Assembly: GCA_964430505.1 (NCBI GenBank)
Contig: CAYSGH010000014.1
Location: 1 to 64,000, forward strand
Origin: UBA6176 sp032119375
GTDB taxonomy: Bacteria; Verrucomicrobiota; Verrucomicrobiia; Limisphaerales; UBA9464
Reading direction: 5' to 3'
Length of the DNA: 64,000 nucleotides
In this document: in pieces, positions 8,957-16,664 of the stretch
Layout: each line of letters opens with the position of its first letter
How positions within the stretch are numbered: the first letter of the stretch is position 1
Notes under the pieces: model-generated
Seen by the model: only the letters and a program-made list of their open reading frames with translations
What the model was told of the DNA's origin: nothing
Databases searched by the model: none
Position numbers and translations under genes: made by a program

Positions 8957-9223
8957 TTACTTGGCCGCCGCAGCGCCGATGCCGCCCAGCACGGCCATCG
9001 CGATGCCGCCAACCACGAAGAGCGCGGACAGCGCCACCGAGATGATCCCAAGGATCTTGCCAACGTTCGTGAGGTTTTGGCCGGCCGGGTCCATCTCGCC
9101 AGCGGCCATCGCCTTCAGGTCGTTCTTGCCCATGATCCAAGCAGGAATGCCGGTGAAAATGCCGCACATGACGAGGCCGAGGATGCCGAGAATCAAAATG
9201 AGGGTGCCGCGATGGGGTTTCAT
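8957..9223 (-). CDS. Small DUF4190-like membrane protein
   Basis: An 88-residue protein with two hydrophobic segments (about 7-32 and 58-82) separated by a short polar loop containing GKNDLKAMAAGEMDPAGQ, typical of DUF4190/DUF4870-like small inner-membrane proteins. It starts with ATG at 9223 and has no clear Shine-Dalgarno. It lies 99 bp downstream of the prepilin-like gene on the same strand. Function unknown. Confidence 0.75.
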   Translation of the reverse strand: MKPHRGTLILILGILGLVMCGIFTGIPAWIMGKNDLKAMAAGEMDPAGQNLTNVGKILGIISVALSALFVVGGIAMAVLGGIGAAAAK

Positions 9224-9322
9224 GGGATAGAGATGAAAGACTTGCTACGGCAACAATGCCGCAGGGTTGAGGTTCGGATTGCAAGCCCAATGTCCCCCTG
9301 GCCGCACCGTACCACCGCTCGC

Positions 9323-10036
9323 CTATCGCGTCGGCACCCGCTCGGGATCGCGGTAGAACCGCTCGAAGCTCCACTTCCCCGACGAGAGCTTGGGTCCCAT
9401 GAGGACGTTCGAGACGGAGTTTTCCACGTGGCCGTCGGCGTAGGAAACGGTCTCGCGCTTGAGGTGGCGAAACTGGAGGATGAAGAGGTCCTCGTAGGCG
9501 AAGAGCATGGAGCCCCAGCCTTCGCCGGGGTTGGAGACGCCGCCGAAGGCATAGGAGGCCTTTTGGTCGCGGATCTCGGTGAGGGCGACGACGCCGCTGG
9601 GGTTGCGAAGGGTTTCGGGCCGAACGGAGAAGCCGAGGGCCATGATGCCGGTCTGGCGCGGGTTGCCCTCCGATTGCTGGCCGTTCTCGATGTTGGCGTT
9701 GGCCCAGTAGTGTCGTTTCCCAAACTTGTGGCTGGGACAGACGAGGAGGTTGGTGATGCCGCCAAAGGGGATGACCTGCTCGTCCCAGGTGACATAGCCC
9801 TTGGTGACCCGCGGCGTGCTCATGGAACCGCACGGCAGGAAGCCCCGGTGATCGCCCACGTACATCGTCGCGGCGAGCAGGAGCTGGCGACAGTTGTTGA
9901 AGCACCGCGTCTTGCGGGCCTGCTCCTTCGCCGTGGCCAACGCCGGCAGCAACAGGCTCGCCAACACCGCAATGATGGCGATCACCACCAGCAACTCGAT
10001 CAACGTGAACGCCCCGGCGCGCCACGTCGGCTTCAT
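9323..10036 (-). CDS. Prepilin-like secreted protein (type II pseudopilin leader)
   Basis: A 237-residue protein whose N-terminus has the prepilin peptidase site and hydrophobic helix (AGAFTLIELLVVIAIIAVLA, about residues 7-26). A C-rich region (CFNNCRQLLLAATMY) and a C-terminal YADGHVENS follow; this DGH signature is typical of the very abundant planctomycete/verrucomicrobial pseudopilin-like family (relatives of DUF1559 proteins). It is likely processed at the A-F junction and exported by the type II system encoded at 58-61 kb. ATG 10036 (MKPTW) is chosen; ATG 10045 would add three residues. The paralogue at 31148 shares leader and layout. Confidence 0.85.
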   Translation of the reverse strand: MKPTWRAGAFTLIELLVVIAIIAVLASLLLPALATAKEQARKTRCFNNCRQLLLAATMYVGDHRGFLPCGSMSTPRVTKGYVTWDEQVIPFGGITNLLVCPSHKFGKRHYWANANIENGQQSEGNPRQTGIMALGFSVRPETLRNPSGVVALTEIRDQKASYAFGGVSNPGEGWGSMLFAYEDLFILQFRHLKRETVSYADGHVENSVSNVLMGPKLSSGKWSFERFYRDPERVPTR

Positions 10037-10228
10037 GGGTCTCATGCAGGGATGGATGCATCCTGCGCCGCGGCGGACCCCACTTGCAATCCCCCTTGCC
10101 ACCCCGCTCGGCAAAACGGGCGACCAAGGCTTCAGACCGAGACATTGCCCGCATCCCCGCCCCTCGCCCCTCGCCCCCCGCTCCCCGCTCTTGCCCCGTC
10201 TCCGCCCCGACCGGCACCCTCCTCCTCC

Positions 10229-10756
10229 ATGGCCGCCCTGGGCACCTTCGAGCACTTCGAGACCGAGCTCGCCCAGCTCGTCGAGCAGTTCGGAGACCGC
10301 ATCGTCGAGTACAAGGGCCCCGCCTACGACGAGGCCAACGTCCGCAAGGACTTCCTCGACCCCCTCTTCCGCGCCCTCGGCTGGGACATGGACAACCGCG
10401 CCGGCCTCATCCCGCGCGACCGCCAGGTCGAGATCGAGAGCCGCACCGCCGTCGGCGGACGCCATCGCCGCGCCGACTACCTCTTCCGCGTCGCCGGGCG
10501 CGAGCGCTTCGTCTGCGAGGCCAAGAAGCCCTCCGTCGAGCTCGACTTCCGCCACGCCTTCCAGGCCAAGCGCTACGCCTGGAACAAGGGCCTCCCCGTC
10601 GCCCTCCTCACCGACTTCGAGCACCTCAAGGTCTTCGTCGTCGGCGGACGCCCCGTCCCCGACCCACCCGACGTCGGCCTCTGGAGGACGTGGGACTTCC
10701 GCTCCTTCCCCGCCGCCGCGCGCGAGATCCAGACCGGGCAAAGGGGTCAGATCTGA
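10229..10756 (+). pseudogene. Type I restriction HsdR N-terminal fragment, truncated by IS
   Basis: A 175-residue fragment matching the HSDR_N nuclease domain. Residues 82-99 hold the PD-(D/E)xK core: D83 in RRADYLF, and E97 and K99 in FVCEAKKPS. Family runs DEANVRKDFLDPLFRALGWD and AFQAKRYAWNKGLPVALLTD are intact. The frame runs into the left end of the insertion sequence at 10737 and stops at 10756. No helicase part is found on the far side (after 12676), and no hsdM or hsdS is in the window. The nuclease fold may still be made, but restriction activity is not expected. Confidence 0.8.
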
Positions 10757-10771
10757 ATGGCGCTTACTTAA
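10737..10771. repeat. Left terminal inverted repeat of the IS
   Basis: 35 bases beginning GGCAAAGGGGTCAG and ending GCGCTTACTTAA. It is the exact reverse complement of 12617-12651. It contains the TAA stop of the passenger gene (10766-10764) and, in the other direction, truncates the HsdR fragment. Confidence 0.95.
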
Positions 10772-11099
10772 CGCCTAAAACTCTCTTGGTCAGCGGCTTG
10801 CGACGGCGGACATCCGGCAGGCTCCCGAAGATGCGCAGGCGCGTCAGTTGCTGCATCCGTCCCAGGATCGCCTCCACCTCCCGCCAGCCTTCGATCGCCT
10901 CCCGCATCGCCTCGTACTGCTCCCGCGACAGCGCCACCGACACCGTCTTGCCCTTCTCCTTCCGAGTCCACTGGTAGCAGGGCCCCCCGGCTCCCGGCCC
11001 TCGATCCTGCACATAGCCCGCGCTCATCCACCCGCTCCGGGCAAGCCGCCCCCTCAGTTCCTCATACTCCCGGCCAATCGCCTCCAAGTCCGCCTTCAT
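10764..11099 (-). CDS. IS passenger protein, DUF6788-like
   Basis: A 111-residue basic protein. It has an N-terminal helix (MKADLEAIGREYEELRGRL), then a small domain with GPCYQWTRKEKGKTVSVALS and EQYEAMREAIEGWREVE, ending in an Arg/Lys-rich tail. From memory this corresponds to DUF6788, a small family found beside transposases; I cannot verify this here. It is divergent from the transposase and ends inside the left inverted repeat, so it belongs to the element. A DNA-binding or regulatory role is inference from its charge and position. Confidence 0.75.
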   Translation of the reverse strand: MKADLEAIGREYEELRGRLARSGWMSAGYVQDRGPGAGGPCYQWTRKEKGKTVSVALSREQYEAMREAIEGWREVEAILGRMQQLTRLRIFGSLPDVRRRKPLTKRVLGVK

Positions 11100-11135
11100 C
11101 CAGCCCAGCGTGACCCTCCCCGCCCTCGCGGGTCA

Positions 11136-11161
11136 ATAGGGCGGTAGTACTACCGCCCTAT
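11136..11161. promoter_or_regulatory. Perfect 26-bp palindrome overlapping the transposase start
   Basis: The half-site ATAGGGCGGTAGT is followed directly by its reverse complement, centred between 11148 and 11149. It covers the first two bases of the transposase ATG (11160-11162) and lies 36 bp upstream of the passenger start (11099). It could be a dimeric operator or a hairpin hiding the start codon in transcripts that enter from outside. Confidence 0.75.
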
Positions 11162-12620
11162 GTTCACCCCCTTCCTCCCCGCCTTCCGACGCTCCCTCGC
11201 CGCCCTCGGCCGAGGCCTCCGCCCCCCACGTTCCAACCCCGTCCCGGAACTCCAGCTCTTCTTCGCCTCCCTCTTCCCGGACGACCTCCTCCAGCAGCGC
11301 GACTGCGGCCCCAACAGCCGCAAGCGCCTCTTCACCCTCCAGCGCACCTTCTGGCTCTTCCTCCGCCAGGCCCTCAACCCCAAGACCTGCCTGCGCGAGG
11401 CTTGCCACCACCACCGCAGCCTCCTGGAGCTTTCGTCCCCCACCCGGGTCGCCGCCACCACCGGCGCCCTCTCCGGGGCACGGGGACGCTTCCCCGTCAC
11501 CCTCCTGTACCAGGCCCTCCATCACTCCAAGATGGCCGCCTGCAACCGCGCCCCCCGCCTCGATCTCCTCCAGGGCCGCGACGTCCGCATCATCGACGGC
11601 ACCACCCTGCGCCTGGCCGACACGCCCCGGAACCAGCGCCGCCTTCCACAACCCTCCACGCAGGCCAAGGGCTGCGGCTTCCCCGCCATGAAGGTGCTCG
11701 CGCTCTTCTGCCTGCGCAGCGGCGCCGCCCTCAACGCCGTCACCTCCAGGCAATCGACGCATGACACCCCGCTGGCCCGGAAGCTCTGGCCCCACCTCCA
11801 CAAGGGCGACGTCCTGCTCGGGGACCGGGCCTTCGGTGACTTCGTCACGATGGCGCTGCTGCCGTTGCGGGGCGTGGACGTGGTGGCGCGGCTGCACCAG
11901 GGACGCACCCCGGACTTTGGCAAGCCCCACAAGCTCCTGGCTCCCGACGACGCCATCTTCCTTTGGAAGAAGCCCGTCCAGCGACCGGGCTGGATCAGCG
12001 AGGCCCGGTGGCGACAAGTCCCCGAGCAGGCTTCCGTACGGGTGATCCGCAGCCGCATGGAGCGGCCGGGGTTCCGGACGCAGGAGGTCCTCGTCGCGAC
12101 CACGCTGCTGGACCCGGAGCAGTACCCGGCGGCGGAGATCGCCGAGGTTTACCTGCGGCGATGGCGCATCGAGCTGTCGTTCCGGGACATCAAGACGTCG
12201 ATGGAGCTGGAGCACCTGCGTGCGGAGAGCCCGGAGATCGCGGCCAAGGAGCTGCTGGCGGGGCTGGTGGCGTACAACCTGGTCCGGGTCACGATGATCG
12301 AGGCGGCGTGCCGGCACGGGGCCCCCTTGGATCGCCTGAGCTTCAAGGGGACGGTGGACGGGTTGCGGCACTACGGCCCGCGGATGGCGCGTGCCCGGTC
12401 CCAGACGGCGCCGCGACGCCTGCGGCGCGGGTTGTTCCACGCTGTGGCCAAGGATCTGGTGCCCAAGCGCCCGGGGCGACGGGAGCCCCGGGCGATCCAG
12501 CGACGGCCCAAGCCGTTCGCCTACCTCACCCAACCGCGGCATCTGTACCGCGAAATCCCCCACCGAAACCGCTGGAATCCCGGGAAATCCAAAGCGCCCG
12601 CCTCACCCAATGCCCCTTAA
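11160..12620 (+). CDS. IS4-family DDE transposase
   Basis: A 486-residue cut-and-paste transposase. The catalytic triad is visible: D146 (IIDGTTLRL), D222 (LLGDRAFG) and E338 in YLRRWRIELSFRDIK. That last run matches the IS4 signature Y-(2)-R-(3)-E-(6)-K exactly (Y331, R334, E338, K345). Length and domain order are normal for the family and the frame is intact. The TAA stop lies inside the right inverted repeat. The ATG lies in a 26-bp palindrome, which suggests tight control of expression. Confidence 0.92.
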   Translation: MFTPFLPAFRRSLAALGRGLRPPRSNPVPELQLFFASLFPDDLLQQRDCGPNSRKRLFTLQRTFWLFLRQALNPKTCLREACHHHRSLLELSSPTRVAATTGALSGARGRFPVTLLYQALHHSKMAACNRAPRLDLLQGRDVRIIDGTTLRLADTPRNQRRLPQPSTQAKGCGFPAMKVLALFCLRSGAALNAVTSRQSTHDTPLARKLWPHLHKGDVLLGDRAFGDFVTMALLPLRGVDVVARLHQGRTPDFGKPHKLLAPDDAIFLWKKPVQRPGWISEARWRQVPEQASVRVIRSRMERPGFRTQEVLVATTLLDPEQYPAAEIAEVYLRRWRIELSFRDIKTSMELEHLRAESPEIAAKELLAGLVAYNLVRVTMIEAACRHGAPLDRLSFKGTVDGLRHYGPRMARARSQTAPRRLRRGLFHAVAKDLVPKRPGRREPRAIQRRPKPFAYLTQPRHLYREIPHRNRWNPGKSKAPASPNAP

Positions 12621-12651
12621 GTAAGCGCCATTCAGATCTGACCCCTTTGCC
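12617..12651. repeat. Right terminal inverted repeat of the IS
   Basis: 35 bases, the exact reverse complement of 10737-10771. It contains the last codon (stop) of the transposase. Confidence 0.95.
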
Positions 12652-12676
12652 TTCCAGATCTGACCCCTTTGCCTTC
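12633..12676. repeat. Tandem copy of the IS outer end
   Basis: The 22 bp CAGATCTGACCCCTTTGCCT plus TC occur twice in tandem (12633-12654 and 12655-12676). The first copy includes the outer 19 bp of the right inverted repeat. This could be a leftover end of an earlier related insertion. Confidence 0.85.
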
Positions 12677-12719
12677 GTGAGGAACGGGCTGGCACCGCCC
12701 TTGGGAGAGCTGCGGGCTG

Positions 12720-13562
12720 CTACGCGCTGGCGCTGGAATAGCGGCGGAGCGCGATGCGCCACAGGGCCTCGGAGGCCGCGAGGCAGGCCAACGCCAGCCC
12801 CGCCAGCACGACCCCCAGCCACGGCGACCGCATCGTTCCCAGCAACGCCATGGAAGGGACGTTGGACACGAGGATCATGGGCAGCACCCACGTGAACACG
12901 CGGCGGAACCATCCGTTGGGGAACGCCGCCTCCGGGATGCGCGCGATGTTGAACAGGTTGTAGTACCCCCACACCGCGCCCTGGATGCGAACCGTCCAGA
13001 AGGCCACGGACGCGAGCATGAACATGAGCGAGTAATGGATGGCGACGCCGCACGCGCATAGCAGCAGGAAGGCCGCGACCTCCCACGGGCCCGGCACGTG
13101 CCCCAGGTTGCGCAAGGCCCACACGATCACGCCCAGCGCGGACGCAGCGTTCACGAACGCGCCCAGGTCCACCTTGCGAAACGACACGAGGAACCGCGTG
13201 TTCACCGGGAGCAGGAGCATGAAGTCGAGGCGTCCCGTCCGGATGTGCTCCGAGATGTCCGAGACGTTCGTCAGGAAGAACGCCGTGAACACCTGCTGGA
13301 TGAAGTGCGAGCAGCCCACGAGGAGGATCACCTGCCACCGGGACCAGCCCGCCACGTCGTCGGTGTGGCCGTAGATCACGGACATGAACCCGAGCTGCAA
13401 TGCGAACCACATGGCCTCCACGACGATCCACAGGAGGAAGTTCGCCTTGAACCGCATTTCCCGCGTCACGCTGTTGCGCCACAACGCGCCGTACAGCGAG
13501 GGGTACCGCCGCCACCACGGCGGGCGTGCCTCCAACGTCCATGGGCCGCCGTGTTCCCCCAT
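12720..13562 (-). CDS. ABC-2 family transporter permease (ABC2_membrane_6)
   Basis: A 280-residue membrane protein with about six hydrophobic segments. The N-terminus contains LWRNSVTREMRFKANFLLWI and the middle DISEHIRTGRLDFMLLLPVNTRFL, both hallmarks of the DUF990/PF06182 type of ABC-2 exporter permease. It follows a homologous permease (13565-14368) by two bases, so the two probably form a heterodimer. Their ATPase would normally be encoded just upstream, but the upstream gene is the glyA fusion. The substrate is unknown. Confidence 0.85.
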   Translation of the reverse strand: MGEHGGPWTLEARPPWWRRYPSLYGALWRNSVTREMRFKANFLLWIVVEAMWFALQLGFMSVIYGHTDDVAGWSRWQVILLVGCSHFIQQVFTAFFLTNVSDISEHIRTGRLDFMLLLPVNTRFLVSFRKVDLGAFVNAASALGVIVWALRNLGHVPGPWEVAAFLLLCACGVAIHYSLMFMLASVAFWTVRIQGAVWGYYNLFNIARIPEAAFPNGWFRRVFTWVLPMILVSNVPSMALLGTMRSPWLGVVLAGLALACLAASEALWRIALRRYSSASA

Positions 13563-13564
13563 GG

Positions 13565-14368
13565 TCAGCCTCCCACCGCCGAGTAACGGCGGACTCCCCT
13601 CGCCCAGACCACGCGGAGCAACACGAAGCCCAGCACCACCCATCCCGCCTGCATCGCCAGCCCGCGGCCCAGTGCCTCGCCCTCCACCCGCCCCAGGTAC
13701 ACCCCCACCGGGAAGTGCAACAGGTACGGGTACGGCGTCAGCATGAGGAGCCGCGACAGCCACGTTGGCAGGATGTCGATGGGGAACACATGCCCGCTGG
13801 CGATGTATTCGAGGGCGAACTGGATGAAGATGAACGTGCTCACGTCCAGCACCCAGAACGCCAGCAACGCCATCGTGCACGCGATCAGGAACTGGAGCAC
13901 GGCGGCCATGGCGACCGACGCCACGAACGCGGCGGCCGCCAGGCCGGACGCGGGCGCGGCGAGGTGCTCGCGCATGGCGAACAGGAAGAGCCCCACGGGC
14001 ACGAGGGCGACGGCGGTGTACACGGCGCGCCCGGACAGGTAGAGCCAGAAGCGGTACGCGAGGTAGTTGATGGGCCGCACCAGGAACTGGCTGATGTTGC
14101 CGTCCTTGATGTCCGCCGCCACCTGCCAGTCGTCCTCTGCCACCGCCGTGAACGCATCCACCAGCGTCACCAGCAGGTAGTAGCTGATCATCTGCGACAG
14201 GGCGTAGCCACCGACCTCGGCCCCGGCCTTGCCGGCGTACACCGCGCGCCACAGGTACAGCGTGCCCGCCAAGGGCACGAGCCCGACGGTCGCGCGGAAC
14301 AGGAAGTTGACGCGATAGACGAGCGTGTTCTGGACGCCGATGCGGAGGACCTGGAGGTACTTCCCCAT
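13565..14368 (-). CDS. ABC-2 family transporter permease (ABC2_membrane_6)
   Basis: A 267-residue membrane protein with about six hydrophobic segments. It has VLRIGVQNTLVYRVNFLFRA at the N-terminus and DIKDGNISQFLVRPINYLAYRFW in the first cytoplasmic loop, the same pattern as its neighbour, so it belongs to the PF06182 ABC-2 permease family. It starts 24 bp after the glyA stop and is probably part of that transcript. The partner ATPase is not in the window. Confidence 0.87.
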   Translation of the reverse strand: MGKYLQVLRIGVQNTLVYRVNFLFRATVGLVPLAGTLYLWRAVYAGKAGAEVGGYALSQMISYYLLVTLVDAFTAVAEDDWQVAADIKDGNISQFLVRPINYLAYRFWLYLSGRAVYTAVALVPVGLFLFAMREHLAAPASGLAAAAFVASVAMAAVLQFLIACTMALLAFWVLDVSTFIFIQFALEYIASGHVFPIDILPTWLSRLLMLTPYPYLLHFPVGVYLGRVEGEALGRGLAMQAGWVVLGFVLLRVVWARGVRRYSAVGG

Positions 14369-14392
14369 GCAGCCCTTCCACCCGCGACGCGC

Positions 14393-16534
14393 CTAGTACG
14401 GCAAGGGGAACCGCGCCGTCAGCTCGCGCACGCGGGCCTTCACCCGGTGCGCCGTGTCGGGGCTGGCAATGTCCAGCAGCACCTCGCTGATCATGTCCGC
14501 GATGGCCGCCATCTCGGGTTCCTTCATCCCGCGCGTGGTGACGGCGGGGGTGCCGAGCCGGACGCCGGAGGCCTCGAAGGGCGACCGGGTCTCGAAGGGG
14601 ATGGTGTTCTTGTTCGTGGTGATGCCGGCCTCGTCCAAGGCGAGCTGCGACTGCTTGCCGGTGAGGCCGCGGGCGCCCACGTCCACGAGCATGAGGTGGT
14701 TTTCCGTGCCGCCCGAGACGAGCCGGAAGCCATTGCGCTGCATGCCCTCGGCGAGGGCGGCGGCGTTGCGCACGACCTGCTGCTGGTACTCGCGGAAGCC
14801 GGGCTGCAACGCCTCGTGGAAGCAGATGGCCTTGGCGGCGATGACGTGCATCAAGGGGCCGCCCTGGATGCCGGGGAACGCCTGCGAATCGATGGCCTTC
14901 GCGTACTTCTCCTTGCACAGGACCAGCCCGCCGCGCGGCCCGCGCAGGGTCTTGTGGGTGGTGGTGGTGACGAAGTCCGCGTGCGGCACCGGGCTGGGAT
15001 GCACGCCCGCCGCCACGAGGCCGGCGATGTGGGCGATGTCCGCCAGGAGGTAGGCTCCCACCTCCCGCGCGATGGCCCCCATTCGCTCGAAGTCGATCAC
15101 GCGTGGGTAGGCCGACGCCCCCACGGTGACCATCCGGGGCCGGTGCTCCCGCGCCATTTGCGCGAGTTGGTCGTAGTCGATGCGCTCGTCGCCCGGGCGG
15201 ACGCCGTAGTGGACGATCTCGAAGAACTTGCCGGAGAAGTTGGCCTTGTTGCCGTGTGTCAGGTGCCCGCCGTGCGACAGGTCCATCGTCAGCATCTTGT
15301 CGCCCGGCTTCAGCATTGCGAAGTACACCGCCATGTTCGCGCCCGACCCCGAGTGGGGCTGGACGTTGGCGTGCTCGGCGCCGAACAACTGCTTGGCGCG
15401 GTCGATGGCAAGTTGCTCCGCCACGTCCACATGCTCGCACCCGCCGTACCAGCGCCGTCGCGGGTAGCCCTCGGCATACTTGTTGGTGAGGACGCTCCCC
15501 TGCGCGGCCATGACGGCCGGGCTGGTGAAGTTCTCGGAGGCGATGAGCTCGATGTTCTCGAGTTGGCGCCGACGCTCGTTGGCAATGACCTCCGCGATGG
15601 CGGGGTCCACCTGTTGGATCACGTTCGACATGGTGTTCTCGATTTTCCGCACGCGGCGCTCATGGCGGCCGCCTTCAAAATCCGATCCGAGGAAGGCCTC
15701 CACCATGGCCGCTGCATCGGCAGGCGTCGTGGTCTTGGCCCCAAAGCAAAGCACGTTCGCGTCGTTGTGCCGACGGCAGAGGCTGGCGACCTCGACGGAG
15801 GAGACCAGGGCGGCGCGGATGCCGGGCACCTTGTTGGCGGCGATGCTGATGCCGATACCGGTGGCGCACACGAGCAACCCGAAGGCGGCCCTGCCTGAGG
15901 TCACGGCCTGGCCGACGGCCTGTGCGTAGTCCGGGTAGTCTGCGGACTCCGCCGAGTGCGTCCCGAGGTCGAGGACGCGCAGGCCCTTGGCTTCCAGAAG
16001 CGGCTTCAATGCCTGCTTCCATGCGAAGCCCGCGTGGTCCGACCCCATGGCGAAGTCCGCCATGTCGCGGGCCGCCTCATGCTCCTCGATGAACGCCAGG
16101 GCGGAACGCACGCCTGCCTCGATCTGCCGACAGCACTCCTGATATTCGTCCAATGGGCCGCCGATGGGATCCGAGATGTCCCGTTCATGGGGCGCGGCGG
16201 AGGGATCGAACTCTCGGAGCAGGAACAGCTTCTCCACCGCCTCGGGATACATGGAGGCCACGACCTCCGCGTGCCCGCGCGTGAGGGCGAAGATGTAGTC
16301 GGCCTCCCGGACCATCGACGCCGTCAGCCGCCGCGACCGATGGCTGGCGATGTCGCCCCCGCGTTGGCGGACGGCCGTCACGGCATGGGTGCTGGCGGGT
16401 TGGCCGTTGGCGGCCCCGACGCCTGCGGACGCCACCTGCCAGCCTGGCATCCCCGCCGTGGCAAGGCGCGCCAAGCCCTCCGCCATGGGCGAACGACAGG
16501 TGTTCCCGGTGCAAACGAACAGGACAGACTTCAT
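14393..16534 (-). CDS. glyA: Triple fusion: protein-arginine phosphatase / ribose-5-P isomerase B / serine hydroxymethyltransferase
   Basis: One 713-residue open frame with three complete enzymes. Residues 1-157 are a low-molecular-weight phosphatase with the P-loop C8-TGNTC-R14 and acid loop DPIGG; the Thr-containing loop matches YwlE-type arginine phosphatases. Residues 158-300 are RpiB, with GSDHAGF, catalytic C223 in CATGIGISIAANK and the usual C-terminal FEGGRHERRV. Residues 302-713 are a full-length GlyA (412 residues) with PLP lysine K528 in TTTTHKTLRG. No stop separates them. An internal ATG at 15631 could start free GlyA but has only a weak Shine-Dalgarno. In Firmicutes ywlE, rpiB and glyA are near-adjacent separate genes, so fusion of a conserved gene order is plausible. 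GlyA makes glycine and methylene-THF from serine; RpiB interconverts ribose- and ribulose-5-phosphate. Confidence 0.9.
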   Translation of the reverse strand: MKSVLFVCTGNTCRSPMAEGLARLATAGMPGWQVASAGVGAANGQPASTHAVTAVRQRGGDIASHRSRRLTASMVREADYIFALTRGHAEVVASMYPEAVEKLFLLREFDPSAAPHERDISDPIGGPLDEYQECCRQIEAGVRSALAFIEEHEAARDMADFAMGSDHAGFAWKQALKPLLEAKGLRVLDLGTHSAESADYPDYAQAVGQAVTSGRAAFGLLVCATGIGISIAANKVPGIRAALVSSVEVASLCRRHNDANVLCFGAKTTTPADAAAMVEAFLGSDFEGGRHERRVRKIENTMSNVIQQVDPAIAEVIANERRRQLENIELIASENFTSPAVMAAQGSVLTNKYAEGYPRRRWYGGCEHVDVAEQLAIDRAKQLFGAEHANVQPHSGSGANMAVYFAMLKPGDKMLTMDLSHGGHLTHGNKANFSGKFFEIVHYGVRPGDERIDYDQLAQMAREHRPRMVTVGASAYPRVIDFERMGAIAREVGAYLLADIAHIAGLVAAGVHPSPVPHADFVTTTTHKTLRGPRGGLVLCKEKYAKAIDSQAFPGIQGGPLMHVIAAKAICFHEALQPGFREYQQQVVRNAAALAEGMQRNGFRLVSGGTENHLMLVDVGARGLTGKQSQLALDEAGITTNKNTIPFETRSPFEASGVRLGTPAVTTRGMKEPEMAAIADMISEVLLDIASPDTAHRVKARVRELTARFPLPY

Positions 16535-16664
16535 CTGGTGGCAACGCGCGGGCGACACGTTGTGGGGATGCCTCGGGTGCGTCAACGGGGAACCCGGGAG
16601 CCGGGAGCAACGGTTGGGCCGCCCGCCGTCCACGCGACGACGCCAACCGGCTCACCCTGCGGGT

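Larger units (their letters stand above)
10737..12651 (+). mobile_element. IS4-family insertion sequence with passenger gene
   Basis: A 1915-bp element bounded by perfect 35-bp inverted repeats (10737-10771 and 12617-12651). It carries a rightward DDE transposase and a leftward 111-residue passenger gene. The two are divergent from a central palindrome, and both stop codons lie inside the terminal repeats. It interrupts an HsdR N-terminal gene. No clear target-site duplication is visible. The right side is followed by an extra tandem copy of the outer 22 bp. Confidence 0.9.

Noticed and set aside
10737..12676. Target-site duplication flanking the IS
   Set aside because: The bases outside the two inverted repeats do not match; the apparent repeat on the right is a copy of the IS end itself.
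13526..15898. Rightward 790-codon frame over the permease and glyA region
   Set aside because: Shadow frame rich in His/Gln/Arg/Val; the opposite strand carries conserved enzyme motifs.
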